A stretch of DNA of 64,000 nucleotides from Octadecabacter sp. (GCA_028825445.1 JAPKAD010000005.1:1-64000); one strand, 5' to 3'. Counted from the stretch's first letter, positions 19,177 through 30,034 are shown. The notes: generated from the letters alone by a model not told the origin. A program made the numbers and translations.

Positions 19177-20561
19177 TGGCTATCGAACTTCTCATGCCCG
19201 CTCTTTCCCCAACTATGGAAGAAGGTACACTTTCAAAATGGCTCATCAAAGAGGGCGACGTAGTTAAATCCGGCGACATTCTGGCCGAAATTGAAACTGA
19301 TAAAGCGACGATGGAATTTGAGGCTACCGATGAAGGCGTTATCGGAAAAATCTTAATCCCAGAAGGAACAGAAGGTGTGAAGGTAAATACAGCAATCGCC
19401 ATAATCAGTGAAGATGGCGATGATATGTCAAATCCGTCCTCGGCACCAACCGAACCCACAGCCGTCAAAAAAGACAACACATTAGTAGCTACGGCACTTG
19501 CAGCCCCAACAGTGGCATCATCAAACGCCATTGAATTCAAACCGTCCGATACATCGCCTGACTGGCCAGCTGGTATTGAAATGAAATCAATGACAGTGCG
19601 AGAGGCCTTAAATGAAGCTATGATCGAAGAAATGGAGCGCGACGAAAACGTGTTCCTGATCGGTGAAGAGGTCGCCGAATACGAAGGTGCCTACAAAATA
19701 ACACAAGGCATGCTCGATAAATTCGGTAAAAGGCGAGTGATCGACACGCCTATCACTGAACATGGTTTTGCCGGCATCGCCGTTGGTGCATCATTTGGTG
19801 GTTTGCGCCCAATAGTTGAATTCATGACATGGAATTTCGCAATGCAAGCGATAGACCAAATTATTAACTCAGCAGCCAAGACACTTTATATGTCTGGTGG
19901 TCAAATGGGTGCACCTATGGTGTTTCGCGGGCCAAACGGGGCTGCAGCCCGCGTTGGTGCACAACATTCTCAAGATTATTCAGCATGGTATGCAATGATT
20001 CCAGGCTTGAAGGTTGTAACACCTTATTCCGCTTCCGACGCAAAAGGCTTAATGAAAACCGCAATCCGCGACAATAATCCAATCATCTTTCTTGAGAATG
20101 AAATACTCTATGGACGTTCTTTCGATGTTCCCGTGATGGATGATTTCACTATCCCATTCGGCAAAGCCAAGATTGAAGTCGCAGGCACAGATGTCACCAT
20201 AGTATCGTTTGGCATTGGCATGACCTACGCGATGGAAGCTGCTGAAAAACTGGCAGCTGATGGTATTTCAGCTGAAGTGATCAATCTACGCACCTTGCGC
20301 CCAATTGATTACGCCACGATTCTCCATTCCGTAAAGAAAACAAATCGCTGCGTAACTGTTGAAGAAGGCTGGCCCGTTGGATCCATTGGCAACCACCTCG
20401 GTGCGACAATCATGCAAGAGGCTTTCGATTACCTTGACGCACCAGTCATTAATTGCACGGGTAAAGACGTGCCAATGCCCTATGCTGCAAATCTTGAAAA
20501 ACTCGCATTACTGACGACGGACGACGTTATTACCGCTGTGAAAAAAGTCACCTACCGTTAA
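19176..20561 (+). CDS. pdhB: Pyruvate dehydrogenase E1, beta subunit with N-terminal lipoyl domain
   Basis: Second half of the E1 heterotetramer. It has 461 residues, longer than beta subunits without the extra domain. Residues 1-76 form a lipoyl domain with the lipoylated Lys at 43 ([11 protein letters not shown]). A Pro/Thr/Ala-rich linker follows, then the transketolase-like domain from about 135 ([55 protein letters not shown]). A lipoyl domain on E1 beta is typical of alphaproteobacterial complexes. pdhC follows after 12 bases. Confidence 0.97.
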   Translation: MAIELLMPALSPTMEEGTLSKWLIKEGDVVKSGDILAEIETDKATMEFEATDEGVIGKILIPEGTEGVKVNTAIAIISEDGDDMSNPSSAPTEPTAVKKDNTLVATALAAPTVASSNAIEFKPSDTSPDWPAGIEMKSMTVREALNEAMIEEMERDENVFLIGEEVAEYEGAYKITQGMLDKFGKRRVIDTPITEHGFAGIAVGASFGGLRPIVEFMTWNFAMQAIDQIINSAAKTLYMSGGQMGAPMVFRGPNGAAARVGAQHSQDYSAWYAMIPGLKVVTPYSASDAKGLMKTAIRDNNPIIFLENEILYGRSFDVPVMDDFTIPFGKAKIEVAGTDVTIVSFGIGMTYAMEAAEKLAADGISAEVINLRTLRPIDYATILHSVKKTNRCVTVEEGWPVGSIGNHLGATIMQEAFDYLDAPVINCTGKDVPMPYAANLEKLALLTTDDVITAVKKVTYR

Positions 20562-20573
20562 GGATAACAGACC

Positions 20574-21869
20574 ATGGCTATTGAAATTCTTATGCCCGCG
20601 CTGTCCCCCACAATGGAGGAAGGCACACTGGCCAAGTGGCTAGTAAAAGAAGGAGACGAGGTCAAATCAGGCGATCTGATCGCAGAGATTGAGACTGACA
20701 AAGCAACAATGGAATTCGAGGCTGTCGAAGAGGGTATCATTGGCAAAATTCTAGTTGCTGAAGGAACAGAAGGCGTGAAAGTTAAGACGCCAATATGCAC
20801 TATCAGTGAAGAAGGGGAAGACATGTCATCTGAGTCTGCAATTGTGGGAACAAAACCTGAAGCTGCGGCTCCGAATGATGCGGCGCCCTTCGAGACTACA
20901 AAAATGTCAATAAGTGCACCTGTTGCCAAAAAAGATTCCCGTCTTTTTGCTACACCGCTTGCACGGCGTATTGCCAAAGACAAATTCCTCGATCTTGCAA
21001 CCATCGACGGCTCCGGTCCACATGGGCGCATCATCAAAGCTGATGTTGAAAACCTAATCGTACAACCCGCAAGCGTCTCAGCTGTTGCACCATCTGCATC
21101 AACTTCGTCTGCTAATGCCACTATTATACCGCCTTCCGGTCCTAACACACAGCAAATTATCAAGATGTATGAAGGCCGAAAATTTCAAGAAATCAAACTT
21201 GACGGTATGCGAAAAATCATCGCTTCGCGCCTGACGGAAGCAAAACAAACAGTACCGCATTTTTATCTGCGTCGCGACATTGAACTCGATACATTGCTAA
21301 AATTCCGTACCCAGCTGAACAAGACGCTGGAGCTTCGCGATATAAAGCTTTCAGTTAACGATTTCATAATCAAAGCCTGTGCGTTGGCACTTCAACAGAT
21401 CCCCGAAGCCAACGCAGTTTGGGCCGGTGATCGCGTGCTACAAATGACAGCGTCAGACGTGGCGGTTGCAGTGGCAATTAAAGGTGGTTTGTTCACACCA
21501 GTACTACAAGATGCTGAAGTAAAATCACTTTCTACGCTTAGTGCGCAGATGAAAGACCTTGCAGCACGGGCACGAGATCGCAAATTGCTACCCCACGAAT
21601 ACCAAGGTGGCAGCTTCGCTATTTCCAACTTGGGTATGTTTGGCATCGATAACTTTGACGCCATCATTAACCCACCGCACTCTGGGATCTTAGCCGTTGG
21701 CGCTGGTACGAAAAAACCAGTAGTTAATGAAGACGGTAAAATCAAAGTAGCTACGGTCATGTCTACAACACTGTCCGTTGATCACCGCGTGATTGATGGT
21801 GCAATGGGCGCGAACTTGCTGAATGCTATCAAGAACAACCTTGAAAACCCAATGGCAATGCTTGCGTAA
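20574..21869 (+). CDS. pdhC: Pyruvate dehydrogenase E2, dihydrolipoamide acetyltransferase
   Basis: Core of the complex: transfers the acetyl group from lipoamide to CoA. It has 431 residues. The lipoyl domain at 1-76 has Lys43, and a flexible linker follows. The peripheral subunit-binding domain lies at about 124-161 ([30 protein letters not shown]). The catalytic domain from about 205 ends with the active-site [11 protein letters not shown] (His404, Asp408). The lipoyl domain is nearly identical to that of PdhB, suggesting domain duplication. No E3 (lpd) gene follows, so E3 must be encoded elsewhere. Confidence 0.97.
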   Translation: MAIEILMPALSPTMEEGTLAKWLVKEGDEVKSGDLIAEIETDKATMEFEAVEEGIIGKILVAEGTEGVKVKTPICTISEEGEDMSSESAIVGTKPEAAAPNDAAPFETTKMSISAPVAKKDSRLFATPLARRIAKDKFLDLATIDGSGPHGRIIKADVENLIVQPASVSAVAPSASTSSANATIIPPSGPNTQQIIKMYEGRKFQEIKLDGMRKIIASRLTEAKQTVPHFYLRRDIELDTLLKFRTQLNKTLELRDIKLSVNDFIIKACALALQQIPEANAVWAGDRVLQMTASDVAVAVAIKGGLFTPVLQDAEVKSLSTLSAQMKDLAARARDRKLLPHEYQGGSFAISNLGMFGIDNFDAIINPPHSGILAVGAGTKKPVVNEDGKIKVATVMSTTLSVDHRVIDGAMGANLLNAIKNNLENPMAMLA

Positions 21870-21906
21870 GTTAAGGTCAAAAATAATCAACTAAAATACT
21901 TTTAAA

Positions 21907-21945
21907 GAAGGGGCCGGGTCTGATCACTCAACGCGGCCCTTTTTT
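21907..21945 (+). terminator. Rho-independent terminator of the pdh operon
   Basis: Stem GGGCCG (21911-21916) with CGGCCC (21934-21939), followed by a run of six T. It lies about 40 bases after the pdhC stop. Confidence 0.85.
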
Positions 21946-22044
21946 CCACCTAATATCATTTTTAGTTCAAAATTGCATCGTTGGCTTTGCCTTGTGATGG
22001 GTGTTTCGTGTGCTATCCACTGAGATTAAGGCGTAAATTCTAAA

Positions 22045-22854
22045 TCAACCGTGCGTGCGCAATAACTGATCCATTGTACGCGACGGCTGAGAACAACCCG
22101 CCTCGCCAACGACCTTTGATGGAACACCAGCCACCGTCTTCATCGGCGCAACATCTTCCAAAACTACTGAACCAGCAGCAATCCGGCTGCAATGTCCAAC
22201 TGTAATATTACCAAGAATTTTTGCTCCTGCACCAATCAATACGCCATCACCAATTTTGGGATGACGATCTTCTTCTTCTTTGCCCGTACCACCTAATGTA
22301 ACCGAATGGAGCATCGACACGTTGTCCCCAACCACAGCTGTCTCACCAATCACAATTGAATGAGCATGATCAATCATCAAACCCTTGCCAATGGTCGCGC
22401 CAGGGTGAATATCAACACCAAAGATTTCAGAAATCCGCATTTGAACATAATATGCCAAATCTTTACGACCCTGTTTCCACAATGAATTACCAATGCGATA
22501 AGCTTGAACAGCCTGAAATCCCTTAAAAAACAACAACGGCTGTAACAACCGATGGCTTGCGGGATCACGATCATAAATTGCAACAATATCCGCACGCGCA
22601 GCATCTGACAAAGACGGATCTGTTGCATAAGCAAGATCCGCAATCTCCCGCAGCATTTGATCCGACATTTCAGAGGAGGCAAGTTTCATAGAAATACGGT
22701 ACGCCAAAGCATTTTCAAGTGATTTGTGATGCAAAACAGAAGTATGTACAAAACCTCCAATCAGTGGCTCATCTCGGATTGCGTCTTCAGCTTCATTGCA
22801 AATACGTTGCCAAACTGGATCAATCTCAGCGAATTTTGGTTTCGTCTGGGCCAT
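22045..22854 (-). CDS. cysE: Serine O-acetyltransferase
   Basis: Makes O-acetylserine from serine and acetyl-CoA, committing serine to cysteine synthesis. It has 269 residues from the ATG at 22854, chosen because GAGG lies 6 bases upstream. An in-frame GTG four codons earlier overlaps that site. The N-terminal helical domain (DPVWQRICNEAEDA to about residue 140) is followed by the left-handed beta-helix with GVDIHPGATIGKGLMIDHAH and MLHSVTLGGTGK. The hexapeptide repeats and the AGVPSKVVG end are clear. It faces the pdh operon terminator and is not obviously in an operon. Confidence 0.95.
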   Translation of the reverse strand: MAQTKPKFAEIDPVWQRICNEAEDAIRDEPLIGGFVHTSVLHHKSLENALAYRISMKLASSEMSDQMLREIADLAYATDPSLSDAARADIVAIYDRDPASHRLLQPLLFFKGFQAVQAYRIGNSLWKQGRKDLAYYVQMRISEIFGVDIHPGATIGKGLMIDHAHSIVIGETAVVGDNVSMLHSVTLGGTGKEEEDRHPKIGDGVLIGAGAKILGNITVGHCSRIAAGSVVLEDVAPMKTVAGVPSKVVGEAGCSQPSRTMDQLLRTHG

Positions 22855-24094
22855 GGAGCACCTCACTTTGTTGATCGTTCATACCTCACATAAGGTGAAT
22901 GTTCCAAGAATAAACCCACAGACGTGCAATTCACATTTCATGATAATTACGCTTGTGCCATTTTCTAGTGCTCGTACTGAGGCTACCCACGCTGCAAAAT
23001 TTGTAGCGATAATATTTAACACTATTAATAAAATAATCTTAATTATACTAGTTGAAATCTAATCCCACAGGTAACGTGGATTTATCTTTAAGCACTGCCA
23101 ACAATTCATGTACTACACGATAAAATTCGCTCAATTTAAAAGATAGCATCAAGTGTCTAAAATGAGCACCGCAGCCAGTTAATCATTAAAAACCTCAATC
23201 GTTTCTAGCAAATTAATACGCCTTACAACTGCCCAGTCACAGACCTATATCACCTGTATGAGCAGGCATCGTAGTGTGGTCCACACAAGCGCTCTTGGTC
23301 AGACGTCGAATAAAATCGCGCCCAAGAACTATTGGTCAATATTAATAAATTTTGACTCACAATTTATTATGGCCATTGATCAGAAGGCGAATATCCAACT
23401 TACCCCAAACACTATCACTTCGCAGGATTTCTCAATCGTTTTAAAGAGCAGCCCAAAGTCCAAAATGACACTTAATACCAAAATCGCAAAACGATTTTAA
23501 TCCAACACTGATCATACCTATTAAGAAAAAACTATCTAAACAGCTAATTTTCAAGTTGGGCGGCTTGATGACTCTTACCCAAAATTCAAAATAGGGGCAA
23601 CTATTTTAACTGCATTCCTGACAACTCACGCACAAGAAGCTTTATGATATGTAATGACGACAGATGCGGCGAAAACGGCACCCAATCTCAAACCTAACCA
23701 TCATCAAAGCCGATATCCTACTTTCGTGTGACTTTTTATAATGACAGAATACAGTAACATCTTATATTTTAGCAGTAAAAGTGACGTTGTTATAATTATT
23801 TGTCTAAAAACCCCCAATGATCTTCTAAAAAGATTAATTGGTGTGACGGATAGCTACCGACCTTCCACAATAAATTGGTAACCTTTTTATAGTAAATTTT
23901 TTTGCTGCCACTTTGGTTGACTAAAAGATTACTTTATAAACTTGAACACTCATAAAATAGTTTTTAGGAAAGCATCAAAAAACTATATGTCTTTCTTCAA
24001 GCGGTAGTTGATGAACCACTGAACGGTTGATCTACTGATTTAACAAATTTTAACAAGCATATTAACTTTAGCATCGTCTACAATTCATTAATAT
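22855..24094. other. Gene-free AT-rich stretch
   Basis: About 1.2 kb between cysE and mltG. No frame shows a ribosome binding site and recognisable protein together. The minus strand around 23220-23500 is open for unusually long runs between isolated stops and may be an old gene, but I cannot identify it. No hairpin terminator for mltG is evident. Confidence 0.4.
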
Positions 24095-25270
24095 TTAGTT
24101 GTTGCCGAGTGCTGTGCGTTCCTTTTCAAGGGCCCGATAAATTGCAACGTTCGAATTGTGATCAGCCAGCGACACCGCAAAGTTATGACCATCACGCGGG
24201 TCCAATGTTTTTGCAACGAAAAAAATGAAATCCGTAGATGCCGGGTTGAGCGCCGCCTTAATCGTAGCGGCCCCAGGATTTGCAATTGGTGTAGCAGGCA
24301 AGCCAGGAATTACATACGTATTCCAGGGGGTTTCAAAACGAAGTTCGCTCTGTCGCAATCCACGGCCCAGCACACCACGACCTTCGGTTACACCATAGAT
24401 GACTGTTGGGTCCGTCTGCAATCGCATGCCTAGATTAAGTCGGTTTACAAAAACTGATGCCACTTCAAATCGTTCATCAGATGTTGATGCTTCTTTCTCT
24501 ATAATCGAAGCAAGAATTAGCGCTTCTTGCGGGTTTGAAAGTGGCAATCCATCGGCTCGTCCTGCCCAAGCCTCTGCTAAAATACGAACCTGTGCGGACT
24601 CCATCACAGCCAACAATTCAGCAACTGAATTCCCAGGTTGAACTTGGTAGGAATCGGGGGCCAAAGTGCCCTCAAGTGGTATGTCAGCAACATCGCCAGC
24701 CATAAATTCCAATGAGTTCAAAGCCTGAACTACCTGCCAACTGGTGACACCCTCAGCAATCACAACACGGTATTGAGTATCGTCAGCAGCGCGCGTTTCG
24801 GCATATTCCACAGGCAGAGCTTCGGTCTTATTGGGTTCAAAACTAGCCAACTCAACAAACCGACCTGTCACTGGATTCAATTCGCGTACCTGCGCTACAA
24901 CACGGGTCACACCAACACGGTAAACAATTTCTGTGCCACAGGTGCTTTGACCACCTTGCGTCACAATATTGACAATTTCAGCCATCGATGATCCTTCAGG
25001 GACCAGAAAACTACCAGCTTTTAGCAGCAACGCACTGTCGGAATAATCCGCGCCCATTCTAAAAATCGCTGGGGATGAGATTGCATTTTGCTCTGCCAGA
25101 TCAACACTAACAAGACGCATGTTGGATCCGGACCGTACCTGAACACAGATTGCTTGATCCAAGGGCCCTCCCGCAGTGTATTCATTAGTTCCCCACACAA
25201 TCAAACCACCAAATAAGAACAACGCCACTATTAAAAATGTAAGCGTATTAGCAGCAATATGTTTCCACAT
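24095..25270 (-). CDS. mltG: Endolytic murein transglycosylase MltG
   Basis: Cleaves nascent peptidoglycan strands and is thought to end their polymerisation. It has 391 residues. An N-terminal transmembrane helix lies at about 9-28 (TLFLIV-type core ending VWGTNEY). A LysM-like N-terminal domain and the YceG domain follow. The catalytic Glu lies in LILASIIEKEAS. TDPTVIYGVTEGRG, WNTYVIPGLPATPIANPG and AALNPASTDFIFFV are typical, although the family's YNTY here reads WNTY. The ATG directly abuts the fabF stop, with no bases between, so translation is probably coupled. Confidence 0.94.
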   Translation of the reverse strand: MWKHIAANTLTFLIVALFLFGGLIVWGTNEYTAGGPLDQAICVQVRSGSNMRLVSVDLAEQNAISSPAIFRMGADYSDSALLLKAGSFLVPEGSSMAEIVNIVTQGGQSTCGTEIVYRVGVTRVVAQVRELNPVTGRFVELASFEPNKTEALPVEYAETRAADDTQYRVVIAEGVTSWQVVQALNSLEFMAGDVADIPLEGTLAPDSYQVQPGNSVAELLAVMESAQVRILAEAWAGRADGLPLSNPQEALILASIIEKEASTSDERFEVASVFVNRLNLGMRLQTDPTVIYGVTEGRGVLGRGLRQSELRFETPWNTYVIPGLPATPIANPGAATIKAALNPASTDFIFFVAKTLDPRDGHNFAVSLADHNSNVAIYRALEKERTALGNN

Positions 25271-26530
25271 TCAGAAAACCTTTCCGAACAACACACTTGC
25301 ATTAGTTCCACCAAAACCAAACGAATTAGACAGCGTTATAGCTATTTCACGTTCAACCTTCTTATTTGCGGCAAGATCAATCGTCGTTTCAACTGCCGGA
25401 TTGTCCAAGTTGATCGTTGGTGGTGCAATTTGATCACGGATCGCCAACACCGAGAAAATTGCCTCGATCGCACCCGCAGCCCCCAAAAGGTGCCCCGTTG
25501 CCGATTTGGTAGAGGACATCGTGACCTTATTTGCAGCGCGCCCCATCAATCGTTCCACAGCACCAAGTTCAATCGTGTCTGCCATAGTCGATGTACCGTG
25601 CGCATTGATATAATCAATATCGCTGGCCTGCAGCCCCGCGTCGTCCAGCGCCATACGCATTGACCGCTCACCGCCCTCTCCAGTTTCAGAAGGGGCCGTG
25701 ATGTGGTGCGCATCTCCAGTCAGACCATAACCCAGAACCTCAGCATAAATATTCGCACCACGCGCAATTGCATGCTCATATTCTTCCAGCACGACCATGC
25801 CGGCACCCTCACCCATGACGAACCCATCACGATCCAAATCATAGGGACGGCTGGCTTTTGTCGGTTCATCGGGCCGTTTAGTAGACAGCGCTTTGCAAGC
25901 ATTGAAACCAGCGATACCAATTTCACAAATCGTCGCTTCAGCACCACCCGCAATCATCACATCAGCGCGACCAGATTTAATCAGTTGTGTCGCGTCACCA
26001 ATGGCATGCGCGCCTGTTGAACAAGCTGTCACCACTGCGTGATTAGGCCCCTTAAACCCGTATTTAATAGCTATTTGACCTGAAATTAAATTAATTAACG
26101 CACCTGGAACAAAAAATGGGGATACCCGACGTGGGCCCTTTTCTTTCATCATAATAGCCGTTTCAGCGATGGATTGCAGACCACCAATGCCCGACCCTGT
26201 CAGAACGCCAGTGCGTTCTAAATCTGCAGCGTTTTTCGGCATCCACCCTGAATCCTCAACTGCTTGGGTCGCAGCAGCCATCGCAAACAAAATAAATGTG
26301 TCTATCTTACGCTGATCTTTAGGGAGCATGTATTTGTCTGGGTCAAACGTGCCATCCGTGCCATCACCATAAGGAACTTCGCAAGCATAGGTGGTTGCAA
26401 ACCCAGTCGGATCAAAACGCGTGATTAGCCCCGCTCCTGATTGGCCATTCAAAAGACGCTCCCACGTTTTTTCGACTCCATCGGCCAGCGGGGTTATCAG
26501 TCCTAATCCGGTAATGACTACTCGACGCAT
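25271..26530 (-). CDS. fabF: 3-oxoacyl-ACP synthase II
   Basis: Elongating condensing enzyme of type II fatty acid synthesis (acyl-ACP plus malonyl-ACP). It has 419 residues. Catalytic Cys170 lies in VVTACSTGAHAIGDA. The two active-site His lie in INAHGTSTMADTIE and SATGHLLGAAG. The N-terminal RRVVITGLGLITPL and the FGFGGTNAS end are typical. It is downstream of acpP on the same strand after a 560-base gap with a terminator, and upstream of mltG with zero spacing. Confidence 0.97.
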   Translation of the reverse strand: MRRVVITGLGLITPLADGVEKTWERLLNGQSGAGLITRFDPTGFATTYACEVPYGDGTDGTFDPDKYMLPKDQRKIDTFILFAMAAATQAVEDSGWMPKNAADLERTGVLTGSGIGGLQSIAETAIMMKEKGPRRVSPFFVPGALINLISGQIAIKYGFKGPNHAVVTACSTGAHAIGDATQLIKSGRADVMIAGGAEATICEIGIAGFNACKALSTKRPDEPTKASRPYDLDRDGFVMGEGAGMVVLEEYEHAIARGANIYAEVLGYGLTGDAHHITAPSETGEGGERSMRMALDDAGLQASDIDYINAHGTSTMADTIELGAVERLMGRAANKVTMSSTKSATGHLLGAAGAIEAIFSVLAIRDQIAPPTINLDNPAVETTIDLAANKKVEREIAITLSNSFGFGGTNASVLFGKVF

Positions 26531-27040
26531 GGCTCAACCCTCACGTTTAAATTTCTTTTTTACCTGATACAGCGTGACGCGAGAGGTGCCAAGTATAACG
26601 ACAGCGCGTTTGGTTTTAATTGGTCGGTGACTGCGCAGGGTCACATTTAATTTTGTAAATCAAAAAAACTATTACCGCCACAACGCAGGTAGAGATTACT
26701 AACAAATTAGAGAACTGGATCTGCCTCACAATTGCATTATCGCGGCTGGCACCACCAAATGTCGAATTTCTCAACAATATGACTTTAGGAAAACCTAAGT
26801 TGAACACTACAAAATTCCAAAGTGCTTAATAAGCGCCAAACACAATACAAAAAAGAGCCCATCACAACCTCGTACAATACTAAATCAAGGGCAAAGAAGA
26901 TTGTGTTTTCAACGCCTGTATCACGTCAAAATTAACAAAATTTGACTAAACAGCCAATAAAATTTCGAAAATTGTATCTTAATAATACCCTAAATCTTAC
27001 TCAATAAGCCGTAAAAGAACAGTTCTGATAATCACAAATA
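26531..27040. other. Gap between acpP terminator and fabF, one doubtful small ORF
   Basis: About 500 bases. A minus-strand frame at 26616-26807 (63 residues, GTG start) has a plausible transmembrane helix (LLVISTCVVAVIVFLIY) but only a weak ribosome binding site and no family I know. It is left uncalled. The fabF promoter should lie here. Confidence 0.4.
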
Positions 27041-27069
27041 AAAAAGGCGGCACCAATAAGGTACCGCCA
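27041..27069 (-). terminator. Terminator after acpP
   Basis: On the minus strand GGCGGTACC pairs with GGTGCCGCC (one G-U pair), followed by six T. It lies about 25 bases past the acpP stop. Confidence 0.85.
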
Positions 27070-27094
27070 CTATAATCTTAGAACCAAAGGTCGG

Positions 27095-27328
27095 TTAGGA
27101 CGCTTCAGTTATGAATTTGACCGCGTCGCCGAAACTCTGGATCGTTTCTGCTGCGTCGTCTGGGATTTCGATGCCAAATTCTTCTTCGAAGGCCATTACC
27201 AATTCAACGGTGTCAAGGCTATCTGCACCAAGATCGTCGATAAATGACGCGCCTTCAACAACTTTATCTTCCTCAACACCAAGGTGTTCTACAACGATCT
27301 TACGAACGCGGACTGCTACGTCGCTCAT
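27095..27328 (-). CDS. acpP: Acyl carrier protein
   Basis: Acidic 77-residue carrier of growing acyl chains. The phosphopantetheine attachment serine is Ser37 in [21 protein letters not shown] precedes the ATG by 7 bases. It lies between fabG (upstream, 193-base gap) and a strong terminator, as expected for a highly expressed single unit. Confidence 0.98.
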   Translation of the reverse strand: MSDVAVRVRKIVVEHLGVEEDKVVEGASFIDDLGADSLDTVELVMAFEEEFGIEIPDDAAETIQSFGDAVKFITEAS

Positions 27329-27521
27329 GTCAAATTCCTCATATAGTTTAGGGCTTAAACCCTATTAGGTATGCTACTTCCAACATGCGTCGGGGTAGCT
27401 ATTCTGATCCGCCTTAGAACCGATAAAACTTGGGACGTTACGTCACAAATCGTAATTCTGCGATGCCTATAACAGAGAATCTTGTCTTGGCAAACGTTTT
27501 CAGTGTTCTCCGTCATAGGGA

Positions 27522-28259
27522 CTACAGCATCGCCATACCACCATTAATATGCAAAGTTGTGCCCGTGATGTAAGCTGCCTGCACGCTTGCCAGATATAAT
27601 GCAGCCGCAGCAATTTCTTCCGAAGTTCCCATACGACCGGCAGGAATTTGTTGTTTAATCTTATCTTTTTGCTCATCCGTTAGCTTATCGGTCATGGCCG
27701 TAGAGATAAATCCCGGCGCAATACAATTGACCGTAATTCCACGCGATGCGACCTCATAGGCAATGGATTTGGACATACCAACCATACCCGCCTTGGACGC
27801 TGCATAATTTGCCTGTCCGGGATTCCCAGTGGCACCTACAATAGAAGACACATTTACAATTCGCCCCCAACGCGCCTTCATCATGCCACGGATCACGCCT
27901 TTACACAGACGCATCGTCGACGTCAGATTGACGTTGATTACGTCTTCCCATTCATCAGCCGACATACGCATAAAAATCTGATCACGTGTAATTCCAGCAT
28001 TGTTCACCAAAATATCAACGGCACCCATCGCTTCAATAGCCTGCTTGGGTAGGTCATCAACCGCCGCCCCGTCGCTTAGGTTACACGGCAGTACATGCGT
28101 GCGCGTGCCCAGTTCGGCAGCCAGCGCCTCAAGCGGTTCAATTCGCGTGCCAGACAAACCCACTGTTGCGCCAGCACCATGCAGCACCCGCGCGATCTCT
28201 CCACCAATACCACCTGATGCGCCAGTGATTAGTGCATTTTTACCCGTCAAATCAAACAT
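27522..28259 (-). CDS. fabG: 3-oxoacyl-ACP reductase
   Basis: NADPH-dependent reduction of 3-oxoacyl-ACP. A 245-residue short-chain dehydrogenase with the Rossmann motif GASGGIGGEIAR (residues 14-25), NNAG, and the catalytic YAASKAG. It ends with ITGTTLHINGGMAML. AAAGGATAAACC precedes the ATG and overlaps the end of fabD. The gap to fabD is only three bases. Confidence 0.97.
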   Translation of the reverse strand: MFDLTGKNALITGASGGIGGEIARVLHGAGATVGLSGTRIEPLEALAAELGTRTHVLPCNLSDGAAVDDLPKQAIEAMGAVDILVNNAGITRDQIFMRMSADEWEDVINVNLTSTMRLCKGVIRGMMKARWGRIVNVSSIVGATGNPGQANYAASKAGMVGMSKSIAYEVASRGITVNCIAPGFISTAMTDKLTDEQKDKIKQQIPAGRMGTSEEIAAAALYLASVQAAYITGTTLHINGGMAML

Positions 28260-28262
28260 GGT

Positions 28263-29201
28263 TTATCCTTTATTTAAAGTAGCAGCGGCTGCTAAAACAT
28301 CCCCTGGAGTACTAATTGAACGGGTGGTGATGCTACGATTTATACGTTTGATCATCCCAGATAGCGCTTTGCCTGCGCCGATCTCCCAAACTTCAGTGAC
28401 GCCTTCATCTGACATCCAGTTCACGCTCTCACGCCAGCGCACAGACCCTGTAACCTGTTCAACCAGTAGTGCCTTAATGTCATCCAAACCAACGGCAGTA
28501 GCCCGTACATTTGCAATTAAAGGCACCTCAGGTGCAGTCATCGATACATCCGCCAATGCTTGCGCCATAACATCCGCTGCCGGACGCATAAGCGATGAAT
28601 GAAATGGCGCGCTCACTGGCAATAACATCGCACGTTTCGCACCATGTGCCTTAGCGATCTCAACAGCACGTTCTACGGCAGACCTGTGGCCTGAAACAAC
28701 AACTTGGCTCGGGTCATTGTCATTTGCGGCCTGACACACCTCACCTTGCGAAGCCTCAGCCGCAACAACCTGCGCACCTGCAAAGTCTAACCCCAACAAA
28801 ACCGCCATGGCGCCATTGCCAACAGGCACGGCGTCCTGCATCGCTTCACCGCGAATGCGTAACAAACGTGCAGTGTCGTAAATGCTCAATGCACCTGACG
28901 CGGCCAGCGCAGAGTATTCCCCTAAAGAATGACCAGCCACAAACGCTGCTGCTGCAATCGTAACGCCTTCAGCCTCAAGAGCGCGCATCACTGCCAATGA
29001 CGTCGCCATTAGAGCGGGCTGCGCATTTCGAGTCAGCGTCAGATTGGCAATATCACCAGACCAAATAATATCAGACAACTTTTCACCTAATGCGTCATCG
29101 ACTTCTTCAAAAATCATTTTTGCCGACGGATATGCCTGCGCCACGGCCTGTCCCATTCCGATGGTCTGCACGCCTTGACCTGGAAAAACAAAAGCTTTCA
29201 T
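28263..29201 (-). CDS. fabD: Malonyl CoA-ACP transacylase
   Basis: Loads malonyl groups onto ACP. The start at ATG 29201 is preferred over an in-frame TTG at 29213, because GGGGG lies 5 bases upstream of the ATG and the protein then begins MKAFVFPGQG as usual. It has 312 residues. Active-site Ser92 lies in GHSLGEYSALA, the conserved QPALMATSLA segment precedes it, and the late His lies in APFHSSLM. First gene of the fabD-fabG pair. Confidence 0.97.
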   Translation of the reverse strand: MKAFVFPGQGVQTIGMGQAVAQAYPSAKMIFEEVDDALGEKLSDIIWSGDIANLTLTRNAQPALMATSLAVMRALEAEGVTIAAAAFVAGHSLGEYSALAASGALSIYDTARLLRIRGEAMQDAVPVGNGAMAVLLGLDFAGAQVVAAEASQGEVCQAANDNDPSQVVVSGHRSAVERAVEIAKAHGAKRAMLLPVSAPFHSSLMRPAADVMAQALADVSMTAPEVPLIANVRATAVGLDDIKALLVEQVTGSVRWRESVNWMSDEGVTEVWEIGAGKALSGMIKRINRSITTRSISTPGDVLAAAATLNKG

Positions 29202-29898
29202 AAACACCCCCAATTATTAATTTATATTAGGGTTAGCGCGGTGACAGTCTGCGCACAAGACTTCCAGAACCCAAAGAGCCAGTACTAACAAACAGCAAAT
29301 CAACTCATGTTAGAAGCTTTCAACTCACCAAAAAAGACAGCTCATTGCATGTTACACAGTCAATAAAAGCCTGTTCCAGATGACCTTACAGACGAATACA
29401 TTATTTACGATAACATGAAACTGAACAAACGTTTTAACAATATGCCATTAAAACTACTAACAATTTAACTGGATTTTAACATATGAATTGCAGCAAGTTA
29501 TTCACACAAAAAATTTAACACAAATTGAAAAAATAATAGAGTATATTTTGCCATTACAAAATATGCTCTGCAAACCGCTGCTCGCAGCAACCAGACACCA
29601 GACACCGGAGGTTTCTAACAACGTGGAGAACTTTAAAAACCTGTATGCCACCCCCAACAAATAGTTCAATTAAAAATTGGTGATTGATTTGACGCGTACC
29701 GTGAGACTAGAGTTGCTCAGTCACGTTTTGAAATATGTAAATTGTGAGATTATAATTCTTTGATCTTCCAAGATAAAAACCTGGAAAATTAAAATGTAAT
29801 ATTACCTTCCAACACGTTAATATAATAAAATACTTTAAACCAGTATAAAATTTTACAGGGCCAACGGTACAACAATTCACACAACAACCTAGTTTCGC
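29202..29898. other. Gene-free AT-rich region upstream of the ribosomal protein operon
   Basis: About 700 bases between the divergent fabD and rpsF genes. It is strongly AT-rich. I see no gene or structured RNA before the rpsF promoter. Confidence 0.5.
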
Positions 29899-29926
29899 TT
29901 GCCCTCACGCGCGACCTTTGTATAAG
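29899..29926 (+). promoter_or_regulatory. Probable sigma-70 type promoter of rpsF-rpsR-rplI
   Basis: TTGCCC (29899-29904) and TATAAG (29921-29926) with a 16-base spacer. Transcription would start near 29933, exactly where the structured leader begins. Confidence 0.5.
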
Positions 29927-29933
29927 GCAAATA

Positions 29934-30000
29934 CCTTGCGCAGATTTTTATGAACTGCGCAGTCTCTCGTGGGTGGGAGCGCAAGGTGAAATCCCCACCC
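29934..30000 (+). promoter_or_regulatory. Structured 5' leader of rpsF with competing stems
   Basis: Three perfect pairings are visible. TGCGCAG (29937-29943) pairs with CTGCGCA (29955-29961). GGGTGGG (29971-29977) pairs with CCCACCC (29994-30000). CCTTGCGC (29934-29941) pairs with GCGCAAGG (29979-29986), which lies in the loop of the second stem. The third pairing excludes the first and could form a pseudoknot with the second. Autoregulation by the S6:S18 complex is known in other bacteria. Whether this is a version of that leader is an inference. Confidence 0.5.
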
Positions 30001-30034
30001 TATGAAATGCGCCGGAAACATGAACGGAGCACCC

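Noticed and set aside
23258-23500. 80-residue plus-strand frame in the cysE-mltG gap
   Set aside because: No start signal or domain. The region may be a relic, but the evidence is too thin.
26616-26807. 63-residue frame with one transmembrane helix between acpP and fabF
   Set aside because: Weak ribosome binding site, GTG start, no family. Kept only as a note in the gap entry.
29971-30000. Possible FMN riboswitch (string GGTGAAATCCCCACC)
   Set aside because: Only one short string resembles the RFN element. The rest of its conserved core is missing and the downstream gene is rpsF. The bases are explained better by local stems.
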